From contig OV121091.1 in NCBI GenBank assembly GCA_921293015.1, positions 14,661,755-14,725,754 of the forward strand: 64,000 nt of DNA, written 5' to 3'. Origin of the DNA: Phorcus lineatus. Taxonomy: Eukaryota; Mollusca; Gastropoda; Trochida; Trochidae. Shown here piece by piece: positions 60,070 to 64,000 of the stretch (the stretch's first letter is position 1; each line of letters begins with the position of its first letter). A model generated the notes under the pieces. The model made no database searches and was not told where the DNA came from. It worked only from the letters and a program-made list of their open reading frames with translations. The translations under genes and the position numbers were made by a program.

Positions 60070-62242
60070 GTAAGTAATAGTTTTCTGTTGTACATGTAGA
60101 TGCATCTTTGACATTCGCTTTACAAGTATTTATTGCATTGTCTTGCAAAAATGAAAATGTACTTAAAGATTTTGCTATATACTTAAAAAGAAATGTGTAT
60201 GTATGAAATTAAGCTAGCACACCAACATGTTCATGTACATTAACATTAGTATAAATCGTCCTTTTTATATTTGTACGCTTGTCGACGCGGTCTCAAATGC
60301 TGAATAAAAAAATAAATAAAAACTGTCTCTCTATTGCATTTCAGCTTACTAAGCAACATTGCATATACTCGTTGCATTACTTTCTATCACACGAACATTA
60401 CTTTTTAATGACCAAACATAAAATTGAATGAATCAACTTGATATTCGCGAAAGAATATATAGTGAAAGATTATCATGTGACACCACTTCAATGGGAGGTT
60501 ATCATACGTAAGCATTGATATTTTTTCTCTAAAAGTTTTAGGCAAATATGCTAATTGGAATACTTGTTCTTCACACTGTCACTTTATCGTGTCTTACTTT
60601 ACAGTCAATGAACCACAAATTATCAATGCTAGAAATATTGTATTTTATAGGAGAGTACCAACAAACATTTGCTGTGCCCAAATAAAAGAGATGTTGGAAG
60701 ACATTGTATTAATTCAATCTTTAGAAATATATTGTTTCAATTTCGTATGTCATATAGACCAAAGTTCATGATAACTCAATACGAGAATATAGAAATGCCA
60801 AAGGAAATGTGGTCCGTTTCACTCAAAGAATGGAAATGAATGAGTTGTTTGTGATGCATTTGAAAAATTTATGACATGCGGTTTAAATTATTTGAAAAAC
60901 AGGTGTGGAATTATCATTTGACAAATCGAATATTGTAAACGACAAACCACACATTCTAGTTTTTAAAGAATATTGTTGTGTGTAGCATTCATATATTTAG
61001 TACACCCTGCGTTTGAAAATAGAATATATGAGTATTGCTACCAACCTGAGAACAAAGTAAACATAGTTCTAAATTCCATATACTTTATGTATTCGATGAA
61101 ACATTCCCAATTATATGATAGAAACACATTTTCACATACCCTTTTTCACACAAGATAAAAGTGTACGATTATTTTTACGAATAATACATAATAATTTCAC
61201 TGTTGATTTACATAGAACAACTCAAGCTCAAGATCAAAATTTCTTTAACGACAACATATTAAGTGACAATTATATTTCAAAAATGAAATCAAAAGACGAT
61301 TAAATATACATCATACTATGGTCATACTAATACATGTATATATTATTTATGGAAATTGATTTTTCTCGCTGTTACTATTATTTGATATAACGTATTTAGA
61401 GTAATGTCCTTACATGTCTTAAATTGAGTGTGGATTGAGATCCTTCTGCTTCCTGAGGTAAGTCCACTGAATAAGGGTTTGCACTTGGGGAATGTGGATC
61501 TACTACAGGATACCCTGAGAGCTAAATTCTACTCTCTTATTTTCCTCATTAATTAGGGTAGCCTATCAGTGTTCCTGAGTTGGCAAAGAGACCACTGACG
61601 AACATTCATCTTACTTTCACTACTGCTAAGAATAAATACCAATATTCTTGTAATGTCTGAAGAAAGGTTAGGCTCTAAAAATGTGGTTGGTACTGACAGA
61701 TGATGGCCTGGGAAAATAATAATTAGAGAGAAAATAAAGTTTTGCATGGCATTTGATATGACTCAATTGATTGTATCATCATGTAACGGTAAATGAACAG
61801 TATTCATATATAAAATAGTTGATTATCTGTTGCATCGTCAATAGATACAGCTGTTGAAAGTAATAAGTAAAGTCATACTGAGTGTCCTTTAAGTTCCATA
61901 CAATACCAGGGTAATATTTTTCGGCTTGGCGACTCTAAGAAATTTGAATCAAACTTGTTAAAATGTTAACTATTTTCATAAACATTTAGAGCACGCAACC
62001 AAATTTAAAGTATTCTTCGATCAGGATGGTTTGTCACTTCCATGACAAGTGTATAAACATATGCTAATATAAAATGGTATTTGATGAGAAAAACAATTAT
62101 TTTCAACAAAAAAAATCTTGTTATTTGAATTTTAGTAGAGACTCGGCTGAAAAATCTTAATTTAGTTAACAAAACGTTTTTATTGAGCCCTCGAATAATC
62201 TTTAAAGTAAACTGTCAACCATTGGAATTCTGAATTTATGTG

Positions 62243-62514
62243 AATGAAGGTTTAAGTTTGGCAGTATTACTCATTTGATGGAATACGAATGCTGCCACTA
62301 TTTACCAGGATCTTGTGTTTATCAAGCAGCTCCAATGTTTGTGCTTATGTGCTAGTTAATGGCTTTGAAACTATGAATTAAGGTGAAAGAAGGTTAAGGT
62401 TTGGTCATCGTTTTGGCAGTAATACTCATTTGATATAATACGAATGATGGCCCTATTAACCTGGATCTTATTTATCAAGCAGCTCCAATGTTTGTGCTTA
62501 TGTGCTAGTTAACA
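62243..62514 (+). repeat. Two-copy tandem duplication, ~154-bp period
   Basis: TTGGCAGTATTACTCATTTG (62258) recurs as TTGGCAGTAATACTCATTTG (62413), and a 39-base stretch beginning ATCAAGCAGCTCCAATG is identical at 62321 and 62474. The unit is absent at the equivalent place in segment C copy 1, so it arose after that duplication. Confidence 0.85.
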
Positions 62515-62957
62515 TGTATCAAAATGATTTCGATATAAACTGCTATTAAGTGTTCCTTCATTTTTCTTTGATACGTTGTTTAGGTTTCATGTAATCAGAA
62601 ATCAGACTTTGCTTGCATAACATATAAAGAAGCAAAAACACTAGAACGTTAGATGATTTATATAATCAAGGACTGAATGTGCCTAATTGGTCATGTAGAG
62701 TAGCTGGTGTGGATATGTGTGCTGAGCTCACTTATAGTCTGATGATCTAGGTCATCTGTGCATAATATTAATGCTTTGTTGTGTCCTTTTGACGCTAAAA
62801 GTCACAATGCAGCAATGCACTGAATGGCAGCAATTGTAAATTCATAAGTGGAGAGCAAGTAGAAAATAGAACTTTCAGGCTAGTCTTTTTATTTGGAGAA
62901 ACTGTGAAATAGCAAATCGATTATTAAGGAAGCTGCATTTAACTTTTAGTTAGTTTT

Positions 62958-63003
62958 GAGAATTGAGTAAGAGAATTGAGTAAGAATTGATTACTCAATT
63001 CTC
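62958..63003. repeat. Direct-plus-inverted 13-bp repeat
   Basis: GAGAATTGAGTAA occurs twice back to back (62958-62970 and 62971-62983) and is followed after seven bases by its exact complement TTACTCAATTCTC (62991-63003). The equivalent place in segment C copy 1 (about 45418-45442) lacks this structure, so it formed after the duplication, possibly by template switching during replication. Confidence 0.85.
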
Positions 63004-64000
63004 GAGATGTGCAGAAAGTGATTGATCAGAGACATTGTCTTTGTTTGACAGACGACAAACCTTATACTCTCTTCATAGAAGAACTAATAGATCTCGACCC
63101 TGGTTAATCAATTGATGCATTATAGAGCAAGGAGTGTTGATATCACAAGGTAGTTTAAATCGACCGCAGATCTTTACATGAATTTCTTTGTACGAGATAT
63201 TCCATTGACATAGACAATCCGAAATGTTTTGTGACAAAAATGAACTTTAATGAAAATTATTTGATTTAAACTTGTGATTGCTGTCAGAGTATTTTGCTGG
63301 ATTGTTTTCGATAGTTGTAAACAGTGTATGGGAAATGCTAATGCATCAAATAAGAATTACTGTTTTTAGTTTGTTTTACTGTGGTCTGGCTCATTACTTG
63401 GTCTTTCTATTTAGAGCTTCAGAGAGCTCAAAATAATTAAACCAACTATGGGGCCTTCCCCTCCGTCTGACACATGTGACAAGAAGACAAATTGTTGATG
63501 ATAAACTTTAATACTTACCAACAATATTGTGATAATAATGAAGGGGATAATTCTAAAACCACTGTGTGTAGTAGATCTTTTGACAATAAATACATAACTT
63601 TAAGACCTCTGTATGAATAAATATTCTTTCTTATGTTTCTTTACACCTTTGCTTTTCACAGAAAATAACACGAATGAGTAGGAGGTCATGCATATTCAAC
63701 AACTAGTTTTTGGTAAAAAAATATTTTCAAGAATAACGGTCAAAAGCATTTTGAATCTTCTATCAAATATTATAAAGTTCACAACTTATAAATAGAACTT
63801 TTGATAACAATAAAAAAAAATATCAGAAATTGTGATTATGGTAAATAAATTATTACATGTTTTAATATGAACCAAACATATTGACTTGTAAATCTGAATC
63901 ATGATTCAAGTATAGGTCACGCTTTGCTAACCAAACCTTTCATGTTCTTTAAATCGTTCTTACTTCATACAGTGTTTATAAAGGAATGTTGACATTCTAA

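Larger units (their letters stand above)
59975..63965. repeat. Duplicated segment C, copy 2
   Basis: Collinear with 42960-46060 (anchors given there). It is about 0.9 kb longer, partly because of the 62243-62514 tandem duplication. The alignment reaches almost to the end of the window, so the duplication may continue beyond it. Minus-strand frames seen in copy 1 (for example 45684-45887) are broken by a stop here, which argues against that region being coding. Confidence 0.75.

Overview
This window is A+T-rich eukaryotic DNA with no confidently recognisable host protein-coding gene, rRNA gene or true tRNA gene. It looks like intergenic or long-intron DNA of a marine invertebrate, most likely a mollusc and perhaps a gastropod. 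The pointers are two tRNA-derived SINE families (one with a conserved body and a TCACC-rich tail, one ending in an ATT/AAT tail), an ACGT-iterated inverted-repeat transposon of a kind common in marine invertebrates, and a CTGTCTGT-tailed 3' end motif. The species assignment is inference from repeat style and was not checked against any database.

Layout. 1-14 kb: mostly unannotatable A+T-rich sequence, with a possible TATA/first-exon arrangement near 0.8-1.0 kb, short tandem repeats, a 0.9 kb nonautonomous DNA transposon (7621-8532), a long AG/AGACAG microsatellite (9531-9741) and a degenerate ~130-145 bp tandem repeat (12.9-13.3 kb). 14-25 kb: six SINE copies, four of family 1 (14295, 15180, 22852, and 24674 on the minus strand) and two of family 2 (20483, and 23799 on the minus strand). 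29-36 kb: an old, diverged direct duplication (about 29.0-31.4 versus 32.6-35.8 kb) with one strikingly preserved core. 39849-41367: a complete but dead Tc1/mariner-like DNA transposon with 28 bp terminal inverted repeats and a DD34E transposase reading frame broken by three in-frame stops. 43-46 kb and 60-64 kb: a second diverged direct duplication about 17 kb apart, which includes a 55-nt segment bounded by AG and GTAAGT in both copies. 47-50 kb: two further nonautonomous inverted-repeat elements, one flanked by TTAA and one by a 9-bp direct repeat. 51 and 52.5 kb: a third duplicated island with alignable minus-strand reading frames. 54-59 kb: AT microsatellites, including a 136-bp perfect palindrome, and several short inverted repeats.

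No pathway or operon can be read here. What stands out is repeated duplication of blocks of a few kilobases or less, each pair drifted to very roughly 70-80% identity by eye, with a few much better preserved islands. Those islands (29765/33576, 43002/60015, 51.0/52.45 kb) are the best candidates for exons or regulatory elements of an unrecognised host gene. Everything here was read by eye, and identities are approximate unless a count is given.
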